A DNA stretch of 64,000 nt. It comes from Microbulbifer donghaiensis (GTDB lineage Bacteria > Pseudomonadota > Gammaproteobacteria > Pseudomonadales > Cellvibrionaceae). Below the pieces are notes generated by a model. That model saw only the letters and a list, made by a program, of their open reading frames with translations. It was not told the DNA's origin and searched no databases. The position numbers and the translations under genes are program-made. The stretch is taken from the NCBI RefSeq assembly GCF_900129095.1, contig NZ_FQVA01000001.1, positions 124,001 through 188,000 of the forward strand, read 5' to 3'. This document shows, piece after piece, positions 52,822 through 60,049 of this stretch (within the stretch, counting starts at the first letter, position 1; every line of letters starts with the position of its first letter).

Positions 52822-53637
52822 TTAAATCTTAAATTCGGCCCACACCGGCGCGTGGTCCGACGGGCGCTCCATGGCGCGGATGTCGTAGTCGACCCCGGTA
52901 TCTACACAGGCGTCGGCCAGGGACTTGCTCGCCAGGATCAGGTCGATACGCAGGCCACGCTTGGGTTCGCGGTCAAAGCCGCGACTGCGGTAATCGAACC
53001 AGCTGAAGACATCGTCGGTATCCGGGTTCTGGGCGCGGAAGGTATCCACCAGGCCCCAGTCTTCGATTTTCTGCAGCCACTCGCGCTCTTCCGGCAGGAA
53101 GCTGCACTTGCCGTCGCGCAGCCAGCGCTTGCGGTTGGGTTCACCGATGCCGATGTCCAGGTCGGTGGGGGAGATGTTCATGTCGCCAATGACCAGCACG
53201 GGCGCATCGGCCTTGCAGGTGGTCTGCAGGTAGTCGTCGAGGTCCGCGTAGTACTTGCGCTTGGCCGGGAACTTGACCGGGTGCTCGCGGTTCTCGCCCT
53301 GCGGGAAATAGCCGTTGATAACGGTCAGCGGCTCCTTGCCGCCGATGTCGAACTTGCCGGCCACCATGCGCCGCTGGGCATTTTTATCGTCCCCGGGGAA
53401 GCCGTATTCCCGGTCGATAAATGGCAGGCGCGAGAGCAGGGCGACGCCGTAGTGGGTTTTCTGGCCGAAGTAGATAAGCTCATACCCGAGCTCGCGGACT
53501 TCATCCACCGGGAAGTCCTCGTCGGTCACCTTGGTTTCCTGCAGGCCGATAATGTCCGGCTGGTGTCCCTCGACCAGTGCGGCCATCTGGTGCAGACGCG
53601 CGCGGATGCTGTTGACGTTAAAGGAAACGACTTTCAT
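52822..53637 (-). CDS. xthA: Exodeoxyribonuclease III
   Basis: A 271-residue AP endonuclease/3' exonuclease for base-excision repair. Catalytic motifs are LQETKV (metal-binding Glu), [11 protein letters not shown], and the C-terminal [10 protein letters not shown]. The ATG at 53637 follows AGGGGGA at proper spacing and gives [15 protein letters not shown], the family N-terminus. The start codon, first codons and ribosome site lie inside a 61-bp sequence repeated at 57819-57879, so an island has been inserted directly upstream and the natural promoter may have changed. Confidence 0.95.
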   Translation of the reverse strand: MKVVSFNVNSIRARLHQMAALVEGHQPDIIGLQETKVTDEDFPVDEVRELGYELIYFGQKTHYGVALLSRLPFIDREYGFPGDDKNAQRRMVAGKFDIGGKEPLTVINGYFPQGENREHPVKFPAKRKYYADLDDYLQTTCKADAPVLVIGDMNISPTDLDIGIGEPNRKRWLRDGKCSFLPEEREWLQKIEDWGLVDTFRAQNPDTDDVFSWFDYRSRGFDREPKRGLRIDLILASKSLADACVDTGVDYDIRAMERPSDHAPVWAEFKI

Positions 53638-53681
53638 TTTTCCCCCTGAAAATAAAAAGGTCGGGCGCACCCAACCTGAAT
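53621..53681. repeat. 61-bp direct repeat, copy at xthA (possible att site)
   Basis: Identical over 61 bases to 57819-57879, in the same orientation. It holds the first 17 bases of xthA (minus strand), its ribosome site, and a hairpin followed by TTTTTATTTT on the minus strand (GGTTGGG-TGCG-CCCGACC with one G-T pair). It forms one border of the AT-rich island. Confidence 0.9.
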
Positions 53682-53706
53682 TTGCTGCACTTGGCGCAAA
53701 TTTTGT
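53682..53706. repeat. 25-bp motif shared with the prc upstream region (copy 1)
   Basis: TTGCTGCACTTGGCGCAAAT and the following five bases match 60212-60236 with two differences in 25. Both copies lie upstream of minus-strand genes (xthA and prc). It may be a regulator site or a remnant of a duplicated promoter. Confidence 0.5.
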
Positions 53707-53824
53707 TCAATCTGGCTATCTATTCTACCTGATACCGCCTCACACATGAATATTAGACGCAGTGAAAAAGCTGGAGGGGAAGGCGCCATCTCAGAACTTC
53801 CGAAAGCCAAGAGGTAGCAATATA

Positions 53825-53840
53825 CTGTATGTGTGTACAG
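53825..53840. promoter_or_regulatory. LexA (SOS) box
   Basis: CTGTATGTGTGTACAG fits the gammaproteobacterial LexA consensus CTGT-N8-ACAG exactly. It is 25 bases before the 53865 ORF and about 190 bases upstream of xthA in the other direction. It could place either or both under DNA-damage control. Confidence 0.7.
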
Positions 53841-53864
53841 TAGTGTCTGGTTGGTAAACAGCCG

Positions 53865-54095
53865 ATGAGAGCGCGAAAGATCTATTTCTATGGTGAGCCC
53901 GTACGTATTGCCCGACAACGCTTCTGGGACGGTCGGCCCTATTATCTAGTGCAGCCGATTCGTTACGAAAAGTTCTGCCCCCACTTCGCAGTACCTGCCT
54001 ACAAGGGCTGGAGAATGAGAGCTTTCACGACGATTCTGTCACTACGTGGAATCGCTAGAGGGCACATTTGGCATGCTCAGAGACAAGAGATGTGA
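53865..54095 (+). CDS. Small ORF downstream of the LexA box, unknown function
   Basis: A 76-residue basic, aromatic-rich peptide (RKIYFYGEPVRIARQRFW, then GRPYYLVQPIRYEKF). No family recognised and no clear ribosome site. It may be a short SOS-induced protein or the remains of a larger gene. Its position directly behind the SOS box is the main reason to retain it. Confidence 0.4.
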   Translation: MRARKIYFYGEPVRIARQRFWDGRPYYLVQPIRYEKFCPHFAVPAYKGWRMRAFTTILSLRGIARGHIWHAQRQEM

Positions 54096-54152
54096 GAGGT
54101 TCCTATGGAAACAGGCTAGGTATCCGGCAGTACATATAGTTGCTAATGGAGT

Positions 54153-54935
54153 TTACACAGTGTCATTTTCAGTTACGACATTATGCCCACCTGGAACGGT
54201 GGTTACTACAGGGTCAGACCATAATCCACTATTGTCTGAGTAAACTCTTCTCTCATATTGGTTTTTCGAATCTAATACATAAATAATTTTGCTTCCCTGT
54301 TGCCCCTTCAATGGCTGGCTTAGACTGGAGTCGGAATACTTTTTTCCATCTCTCGCGACATAAACGCCGCCCATATATCCGGCCAGTTTCGGTCGATCTG
54401 TTGCTGGAACTTTTTGGCAAACAGAATTTGCGAATTTACCTAAGAGTTCAGAGGTTCTTTGGCGTCCGGCTTGATTGTTAGCAAAACAACATACTACGAA
54501 ATTTATCTTCCTAAGTAGCCCCCCGGGGTGCTTTTGAGCCAATAGGCTTGTAATGTATCCAGTTACATTTGCTGAGATATCGGCATTGCCAGCTGTGCCG
54601 TGAAAAAGAAAATAAATGCCAACGCCGTTTCCTACAATAGATACTGGATGGACTGCTCGAAGCTTAGTGAATGGCTCATCGCCTACGCCATTAGCGTACT
54701 CACTAAGATTTGCTTTCGCTGCGGCTGTTACGATTCCAGAGTTTGATAATTTATGACCTTTATTTTTTAAAATAAACTGATAGTAAATGGTCCTTTGCTC
54801 AATGAATACTGAGACAATATTGTCACCCGTTAGGCCTTTCGATTTATATTTTTGAATTAATCCATCTCTAGCGTTCCTAGTCTCAGTGTCGTCCGATCCA
54901 TCAAAGCAAATTATATATACAAGACCCACTTTCAT
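54153..54935 (-). CDS. Caspase-fold (clan CD) cysteine peptidase-like protein
   Basis: A 260-residue protein. A hydrophobic strand ends in GIYFLFHG (H112-G113), and 38 residues later a second strand ends in INFVVCC (C149-C150). This is the His-Gly and Xxx-Cys dyad layout of clan CD peptidases (caspases, metacaspases, C80). The N-terminus MKVGLVYIICFDGSDD would be the first strand. No signal peptide. GGAAAGTAAA precedes the ATG. Assignment is by motif only; the exact family (C14, C80 or other) is not resolved. Caspase-like proteins often act in cell-suicide or defence systems, but that is only inferred here. Confidence 0.6.
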   Translation of the reverse strand: MKVGLVYIICFDGSDDTETRNARDGLIQKYKSKGLTGDNIVSVFIEQRTIYYQFILKNKGHKLSNSGIVTAAAKANLSEYANGVGDEPFTKLRAVHPVSIVGNGVGIYFLFHGTAGNADISANVTGYITSLLAQKHPGGLLRKINFVVCCFANNQAGRQRTSELLGKFANSVCQKVPATDRPKLAGYMGGVYVARDGKKYSDSSLSQPLKGQQGSKIIYVLDSKNQYERRVYSDNSGLWSDPVVTTVPGGHNVVTENDTV

Positions 54936-55322
54936 TTTACTTTCCGTCCGTTAGATGACTTGTATTAGAGTAATCCAGTGAAACAGTTCTAGTGGTCTAT
55001 CTTTCACAGCCGCAACTCACACCGATACCAATAGCTAGCGCTACCGTGATTCTAAATCGCTAATCGCGTTTGTCTACGCCCTTAACTCACCGAAAAAAGA
55101 AGAAAAAGGCAGGCAGAATAGCAGGTCTAATCGCTTATGAACCATCCGCACACCAATGCGAAAGCAATTAACTTATCACAGTAATCGATCTCTTGAAGGA
55201 TATTTCACTTACGTGCTATTACAGGATTTATCCGCCAAGTATTCAGCTGAAGTTCAGGTGCACATGCCTACTGTGTGACCTTGCAGTGGTGAAACATAAG
55301 TCAACTACGGAAAAAAATAGAA
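54936..55322. other. Non-coding stretch inside the island
   Basis: Promoter space between the divergent peptidase gene and the 55323 gene. Contains TAGCTAGC (about 55026), which recurs in the island, and TACAGGATT (55220-55228). No gene with convincing features is seen; a TTG-started reading at 55193 overlaps the next gene out of frame and is not supported. Confidence 0.35.
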
Positions 55323-55826
55323 ATGTTGGGGATCATAGGGAATTGGGGGGTGAGGACAGTGATAAAGTTCATCCCTTGGGTATTACGTAGACGTTATCCA
55401 GAAGAGCGTTTAAGTAGCTTGGTGGATGTGACAGTCAGCAGTGAACACGAAGCTGTAACTATCAACTGCCAAGGTCTGCCCTCGGCAGATGTCTGGATGG
55501 AGATTACCAACAGGTCGCCTTTCCCTCTTACGGTGACAGGGATTGAGGTAGACCTCTATTGGATGGGTACAATCGCTAAACTTGTCTCAGTACGTCCGAA
55601 TGAAATAGAGCCGCATCAAAAGAGTCAACTATTCGTAAAAGGAACAATGAGCGGAAGACAGGCCGAACACGTGTTACAGCATTTGGATGTAGAAAAGGTG
55701 AGGGTAATGGCATCCATATACATAAAATCGGATGTACGGCGCTTTGAGAAACGTCATGACCAAGAGACGAGAAGCTACAGGCTCTTGCGCGTAAGGAAAC
55801 CCGCTGAAGTCTCAGAGCCGGCTTAG
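55323..55826 (+). CDS. Hypothetical island protein, predicted beta-sandwich
   Basis: A 167-residue protein. A short N-terminal hydrophobic segment (MLGIIGNWGVRTVIKFIPWV) is followed by alternating strands (DVWMEITNRSPFPLTVTGIE, then KLVSVRPNEIEPHQKSQLFV) that look like an immunoglobulin-like beta-sandwich. Basic C-terminus. GGAAAAAA before the ATG may serve as ribosome site. No family recognised. Codon use is AT-richer than the chromosome. Confidence 0.55.
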   Translation: MLGIIGNWGVRTVIKFIPWVLRRRYPEERLSSLVDVTVSSEHEAVTINCQGLPSADVWMEITNRSPFPLTVTGIEVDLYWMGTIAKLVSVRPNEIEPHQKSQLFVKGTMSGRQAEHVLQHLDVEKVRVMASIYIKSDVRRFEKRHDQETRSYRLLRVRKPAEVSEPA

Positions 55827-55837
55827 GTTGAGACCGA

Positions 55838-56005
55838 ATGCCTCGCAGAAAAGGTAGAGATGTGGCCGCAGAAAGTAGTGAAGACTTAGGTATTCCGCCT
55901 CAGAGTAGTACTTATGTTCCTTGGATTTGGCACCATAGTACATTTATTGATTTGGCGTCTCCAAATGCTGATAGACGCCGGGTCAACCTTCTTGAGTGGC
56001 CTTAG
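55838..56005 (+). CDS. Possible small ORF or gene remnant
   Basis: A 55-codon reading, MPRRKGRDVAAESSEDLGIP, ending HHSTFIDLASPNADRRRVNL plus LEWP. It starts 11 bases after the 55323 gene stop. Basic start and aromatic centre are protein-like, but no family or ribosome site is evident. It could be a fragment of a lost gene. Confidence 0.3.
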   Translation: MPRRKGRDVAAESSEDLGIPPQSSTYVPWIWHHSTFIDLASPNADRRRVNLLEWP

Positions 56006-56296
56006 CTAGCTACAGCTCTATAACGCAGACAGCCAGTAGAAAATTGTTTAGCTTGGGGTTAAGGGTAACTGTCTATGTGGGGAAAGGATAACTACCCCTT
56101 ATCCCGCATTGAACAAAAGTTACAATTGGCAGGATGGGTCCGCAAGTGCCAACCACTGGTTGCCTATACAGTGCTTGATGCGATATAATTCTCCTGCCCA
56201 TTCAGAAAGGGTGATCCTTAGAAAGGAGAGCTTGTATTACTCCACAAATATAAAAAGAAATTTGTAGGGGATTACAGGATTCTTCTTTCTGATTGA

Positions 56297-56312
56297 GGTT
56301 AAACATTTAACC
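56297..56312. promoter_or_regulatory. Perfect palindrome upstream of the 56331 gene
   Basis: GGTTAAA-CA-TTTAACC is a perfect 7-bp inverted repeat with a 2-base centre, 18 bases before the ATG of the 56331 gene and overlapping its likely leader. It is a candidate operator, perhaps for autoregulation. Confidence 0.5.
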
Positions 56313-56330
56313 TGATACAGGATTGCTTTT

Positions 56331-57308
56331 ATGACCACCATGAAACGTATCCGCGATATAAAAGTCCTTCGCGAAATGTACAACGTCTCCGAAGCCGAGA
56401 CGATAACCGCAGACAACTATGTAACCCCACTAACTGGTTACGAACTTCCTTCCAGTGATGCTATATGCCAGTTTTTACGGCAGGGCTCTCCGTGTGGCCA
56501 GAAGCATCAAAAAGGCTTTGTGGTTCAGATAGATAGCGGTCAAAACGTCTTAATAGGCCATTGCTGCGCGTACAAGCAACTAAGCCTTGAGTGCTCAGGA
56601 GTAAAAGAGGATTTAGACCGTCTCTCCAAGCAACAAATGCAATACGAGAAGCAAGAACGCATCAGGGAACTACTGGAAAATAAAGCAGAGCACCAAACCA
56701 CAATTCGTGATTGTCTAATAACTATTAGAGAGCAGTTGGCAATTCTAAATGACCTTGAAAGGCTATTGCCCTATCAAGTGGTTTCATCCTTGTTCGAAAG
56801 GGCAAAGGCAAATAATGCATCAGTCATATGGGAATGTTCGATCTTCAAGAAAGCCAAGGAAAAGGAAGATAACGAAACAATCCGTGTTCCTCATACTGCT
56901 GGAAAAATCCTAGGGCTTGAATGCTGGACGGAAGCTCCCAAAATAGAGGAACACAGAAAGTCCTTGCAGGAACTCAGAAAGTCATTATTTTCTGCCTCAC
57001 TAAGTAAGCGACCGTCAGAGGCTGAGTTAGAGAAGATGAAGGAATTACTAAAAAGAATGACGAGTTTAGTGAGAATTCAACGAGATGTGGATCGCTTTAA
57101 ATCTGCTGTTAGCAGGTTTATAGAAAAAGATAACCTCATGCTCCTACCGCACTCCATAAGCAACCATAACCATAGAGCCGCTACCCTAAGAGCTATTTCA
57201 GATTATTGTGATTTACCGTTAAATAAATCTGAAAAGCATTGTATTGCTGACTTTGATCGATCAATACGCGAGCAGTATGGAGCCTCAGGAATTCGGCTGC
57301 GCTCTTAA
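56331..57308 (+). CDS. Hypothetical island protein with Cys/His cluster and coiled coil
   Basis: A 325-residue AT-rich-encoded protein. The N-terminal part (residues 40-80) has Cys and His in a zinc-ribbon-like spacing (C46, C55, H59, H77, C78, C79; SPCGQKHQKG and LIGHCCAYK). The middle (about 88-160) is strongly charged and helical, a likely coiled coil; a second helical region is at 210-270. No enzymatic motif. AGGATT before the ATG is a usable ribosome site. It has a strong terminator at 57321. A DNA- or RNA-binding or structural role is possible but unproven. Confidence 0.65.
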   Translation: MTTMKRIRDIKVLREMYNVSEAETITADNYVTPLTGYELPSSDAICQFLRQGSPCGQKHQKGFVVQIDSGQNVLIGHCCAYKQLSLECSGVKEDLDRLSKQQMQYEKQERIRELLENKAEHQTTIRDCLITIREQLAILNDLERLLPYQVVSSLFERAKANNASVIWECSIFKKAKEKEDNETIRVPHTAGKILGLECWTEAPKIEEHRKSLQELRKSLFSASLSKRPSEAELEKMKELLKRMTSLVRIQRDVDRFKSAVSRFIEKDNLMLLPHSISNHNHRAATLRAISDYCDLPLNKSEKHCIADFDRSIREQYGASGIRLRS

Positions 57309-57320
57309 ATTTAGCTATTA

Positions 57321-57343
57321 GGGGCCAATGTGGCCCCTTTTTT
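57321..57343 (+). terminator. Terminator of the 56331 gene
   Basis: GGGGCCA (57321-57327), loop ATG, TGGCCCC (57331-57337), then six T. Located 12 bases after the gene stop on the plus strand. Confidence 0.9.
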
Positions 57344-57818
57344 ATTTCTACTTTCCCCAAAATAGGGAGGTATTGATTGAATTCTGTATCTCAAATATCC
57401 CTATCAGAAATATCATAGGGGGATAATTTTTAGTGAATTTTCTAAAATTTTAAATTCAGAAGTAGCTATCACACCTTTCACTTAGCTAGCGATATATAGA
57501 AATATCAGGGGCTTTAATGCATAGCTGTTTAACGTCGGGATACCCATCCTACAGCACTTTTTTCACGACTTTAAAATATCCTAGACATAAGAAAAACCAT
57601 TCCCAGTTGTAGGGAATAGCTCTCTCAGGGATAGAAGGAGAGTAGATCGTTGTTACATACTCTTCTTCACTTTACCACCTAAATTGGTGCCCGGGTTTAG
57701 TAGACCACTACAGGTTGCCGCGTTTGTAGATGTAATTTAGACGCACTTTGGTATGCACTCTCTGTGTAAAAGTTAACCAGAGATGTGCTAAGTGCTTGAT
57801 TTATTTGGGGCTCAGGAC

Positions 57819-57879
57819 AAGGAAACGACTTTCATTTTTCCCCCTGAAAATAAAAAGGTCGGGCGCACCCAACCTGAAT
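57819..57879. repeat. 61-bp direct repeat, copy at prc (possible att site)
   Basis: Perfect duplicate of 53621-53681, same orientation. It includes a 17-bp piece of the xthA 5' coding end that is no longer attached to a gene, so this copy is probably the displaced border of an integrated element. Confidence 0.9.
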
Positions 57880-57891
57880 CCAAAATGGTTG

Positions 57892-57914
57892 AAGGGTGCG
57901 CTCGGCGCACCCTT
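57892..57914 (-). terminator. Hairpin at the end of prc
   Basis: AAGGGTGCGC and GCGCACCCTT form a perfect 10-bp stem with a TCG loop, just after the prc stop on the minus strand. The minus-strand tail (CAACCATTTT) has only a weak T-run. The stronger terminator in the adjacent 61-bp repeat may finish the job. Confidence 0.55.
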
Positions 57915-57940
57915 CCTATCACATGTTTATTTAGACGTAA

Positions 57941-60049
57941 TTAACGCGAATTGAAGTCCGCTACCTGCGGCGGGGTCTTGGCGATCTTGTCGGACAAGCC
58001 GATAAAGTCCGCCATGATAAAGCCTGCCTCGTTCAGGATCGGGTCCTTCTCCAGCTTGATTTCTACCGGACCGCCGATGGTCGCGACGTCTCCAGACTCG
58101 CTTTCTTCGTAGGCCTCGAAGCTCGCGTAGGGCTCGAGTCCCTTGGCGTTGCGACGGCGGTTTTCCATCGTCAGCAGGCGATCATTCAGATTCTTGCGCT
58201 CTTCTTCACGGGCGAACTCGTTCAGCGACACGAACTTCTGATCGGCGCGCTCGCTCTCGTACTGGAACTGTTCGCGCAGGAAGATGAAGTCCGGATCCGC
58301 TGACGTGCGCTGGTTGTGCTTGCCGATCAGGTCCGGCAGCAGGTCCTTCAGATTGAAGTACTTCGCGTGCGGCACGGCGTGAATCCGATCCCAGGGCAGG
58401 GCGGTGTCATAGGCGCTCTCACCGACGCTGTCGGCATCGATCAGCTGCGGCATCGGAATGTCCGGGGTGACGCCGGCGTGCTGGGTGCTGTCACCGGACA
58501 CGCGGTAGAACTTCGACTGGGTGATCTTCAGTTGTCCCTCTTTCAGCGGCGCCATGGTCTGCACGGTGCCCTTACCGAAGGACTGGTTGCCCACCACCAG
58601 GCCGCGGTTGTAGTCCTGGATGGCACCGGCAAAGATTTCCGATGCGGAGGCGGACAGGCGGTTGATCAGTACCATCAATGGGCCGCGGTACATGGCCCGC
58701 GAGCGCGAGCGGTTGTGCCGCGAGATCTGCTCATTGGCGTGGCGGATCTGCACCACCGGGCCCTGATCGATAAACAGGTCGGTGAGCATGGTGGCTTCCT
58801 GCAGGGAGCCGCCGCCGTTGTTGCGCAGATCCAGGATCACGCCGTCAACCTTTTCCTCTTTCAGCTCGGCGAGCAGTTTGGCCACGTCGCGGGTGGTGCT
58901 CTTGTAGTTCGGATCGCGGCGGCGGTAGGCCTCGAAATCGATATAGAAGGTCGGCAGGTTGATCACGCCGATCTTGTAGGTCTTCTCGCCATCGGAGAAT
59001 TCGAAGGTGGCCTTCTTGGCCGCCTGGTCTTCCAGCTTGACCTTGCTGCGCTGGATCAGGATGGTTCTGTGGCTGCCGTCGCCGCCGGTGGGGATGGTTT
59101 CCAGGCGCACGAAGCTACCGGCCGGACCACGAATCAGGTCCACCACATCGTCCAGGCGCCAGCCGACCACGTCGACCATTTCGCCTTCCTTGTCCTGGCC
59201 GACGGCCACGATCTTGTCGTTGGGTTTGACTTTGCCGGTGCGGTCGGCCGGGCCGCCCGCTACCAGGCGCGCAACCTTGGTGTATTCCTCATCCGCCTGC
59301 AATACGGCGCCGATACCCTCCAGGGACAGCGACATGCTCATATTGAAGTTTTCCAATGAGCGCGGTGACAGGTAGTTGCTGTGCGGGTCGTACAGGCGGG
59401 TCAGCGAGTTCATGTACAGCTCGAAGACATCGTCACTGTTCTGTTGCTCGACGCGCTTCAGCTGGCCCTTGTAGCGGCGTACCAGCAGGTCGCGGATTTC
59501 CTCATCTTTCTTGCCAGTCAGGCGCAGGTTGAGCACGCTGCTCTTCAGGCGCTTGCGCCACAACTCGTCAGCGGCGCTGATGGACACCGGCCACTGGCTC
59601 TCTTCGCGGTCGAGTTCCAGGGATTCATCGCGAGAGAAGTCGAATGCGGGCAGTCCCTTGTCCATCTGCGACAGGATGTTGTTCAGCCGATCGGTCACCC
59701 GCAGGCGATAGCGGTTGTAGATCTCGAAACCCGCCTTGACGTCGCCGGCACGGAGCTGGTCGTCCAGCTTGGTGCGCCACTCGCGGAACTCGCTGATGTC
59801 AGAGGCGAGGAAGTAGCTTTTGGTCGGGTCCAGGGCTTCGACATACTCGTCCCACAGGGTTTCGGACATCTCGTCGCCGACTTTAAGCTTGTTGTAGTGC
59901 AGCATCTCCAGCTTGCCGACGATCTCTCGGGCCGTACTGCCCTGGTCCTGCTCGGGCTGCAGGGTATTGATCTCGGCCTGGGAAGTTGCGGACAACAGGG
60001 TGGCAAACAAGAAGCCGGAACACAGAACGGCAATCCGATTGATAAGCAT
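57941..60049 (-). CDS. prc: Tail-specific carboxy-terminal protease Prc
   Basis: A 702-residue periplasmic S41 protease with signal peptide (cut near TSQA-E), an N-terminal helical domain, a PDZ domain (GIGAVLQADEEYTKVARLVA region, about 240-330) and a Ser/Lys catalytic centre: S468 in LSASASEIF and K493 in SFGKGTVQ, with the same 25-residue spacing as in Escherichia coli. A C-terminal DUF3340-like domain follows. It degrades misfolded and SsrA-tagged periplasmic proteins and trims penicillin-binding protein 3. In the absence of the island it would lie directly upstream of xthA. Confidence 0.95.
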   Translation of the reverse strand: MLINRIAVLCSGFLFATLLSATSQAEINTLQPEQDQGSTAREIVGKLEMLHYNKLKVGDEMSETLWDEYVEALDPTKSYFLASDISEFREWRTKLDDQLRAGDVKAGFEIYNRYRLRVTDRLNNILSQMDKGLPAFDFSRDESLELDREESQWPVSISAADELWRKRLKSSVLNLRLTGKKDEEIRDLLVRRYKGQLKRVEQQNSDDVFELYMNSLTRLYDPHSNYLSPRSLENFNMSMSLSLEGIGAVLQADEEYTKVARLVAGGPADRTGKVKPNDKIVAVGQDKEGEMVDVVGWRLDDVVDLIRGPAGSFVRLETIPTGGDGSHRTILIQRSKVKLEDQAAKKATFEFSDGEKTYKIGVINLPTFYIDFEAYRRRDPNYKSTTRDVAKLLAELKEEKVDGVILDLRNNGGGSLQEATMLTDLFIDQGPVVQIRHANEQISRHNRSRSRAMYRGPLMVLINRLSASASEIFAGAIQDYNRGLVVGNQSFGKGTVQTMAPLKEGQLKITQSKFYRVSGDSTQHAGVTPDIPMPQLIDADSVGESAYDTALPWDRIHAVPHAKYFNLKDLLPDLIGKHNQRTSADPDFIFLREQFQYESERADQKFVSLNEFAREEERKNLNDRLLTMENRRRNAKGLEPYASFEAYEESESGDVATIGGPVEIKLEKDPILNEAGFIMADFIGLSDKIAKTPPQVADFNSR

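Larger units (their letters stand above)
55827..56330. other. Non-coding stretch upstream of the 56331 gene
   Basis: Contains a possible 55-codon ORF (55838-56005, annotated separately), nested hairpins near 56070-56100 (GGATAA/TTATCC) and 56150-56162 (CAACCA-C-TGGTTG), two TACAGGATT repeats (56273-56281, 56316-56324) and the palindrome at 56297. It may hold a structured RNA or promoter; none is recognised. Confidence 0.35.
53682..57818. mobile_element. Integrase-less AT-rich genomic island
   Basis: About 4.1 kb of visibly AT-richer DNA with different codon use lies between perfect 61-bp direct repeats and separates xthA from prc. It contains a LexA-type box, a small ORF, a caspase-fold peptidase gene, two unknown genes and long non-coding stretches. 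No integrase, transposase or phage gene is recognised, so movement would depend on outside functions, or the recombinase has been lost. Insertion at the 5' end of xthA with duplication of that end resembles site-specific integration. Confidence 0.75.
57309..57940. other. AT-rich non-coding end of the island and border
   Basis: After the terminator at 57321 there is about 470 bases of AT-rich DNA without a credible gene. It contains TTAGCTAGC again (57482), an ATTCCC/GGGAAT hairpin near 57600, then the second 61-bp repeat (57819-57879) and the hairpin at 57892. A short reading from 57748 crosses the repeat and is considered spurious. Confidence 0.4.

Noticed and set aside
54046-54243. 65-codon plus-strand ORF overlapping the end of the caspase-like gene
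   Set aside because: Mostly antisense to the 54153 gene, no ribosome site, no recognisable features.
55193-55390. 65-codon ORF with TTG start upstream of the 55323 gene
   Set aside because: Overlaps the better supported 55323 gene out of frame and lacks family features, though the Cys-rich middle was noted.
57748-57954. 68-codon plus-strand ORF crossing the 61-bp repeat and the prc terminator hairpin
   Set aside because: No ribosome site, runs through a repeat and a hairpin, and overlaps the prc stop; likely chance.
58316-59359. 347-codon plus-strand open frame opposite prc
   Set aside because: Shadow of prc, whose catalytic Ser and Lys are correctly spaced on the minus strand.
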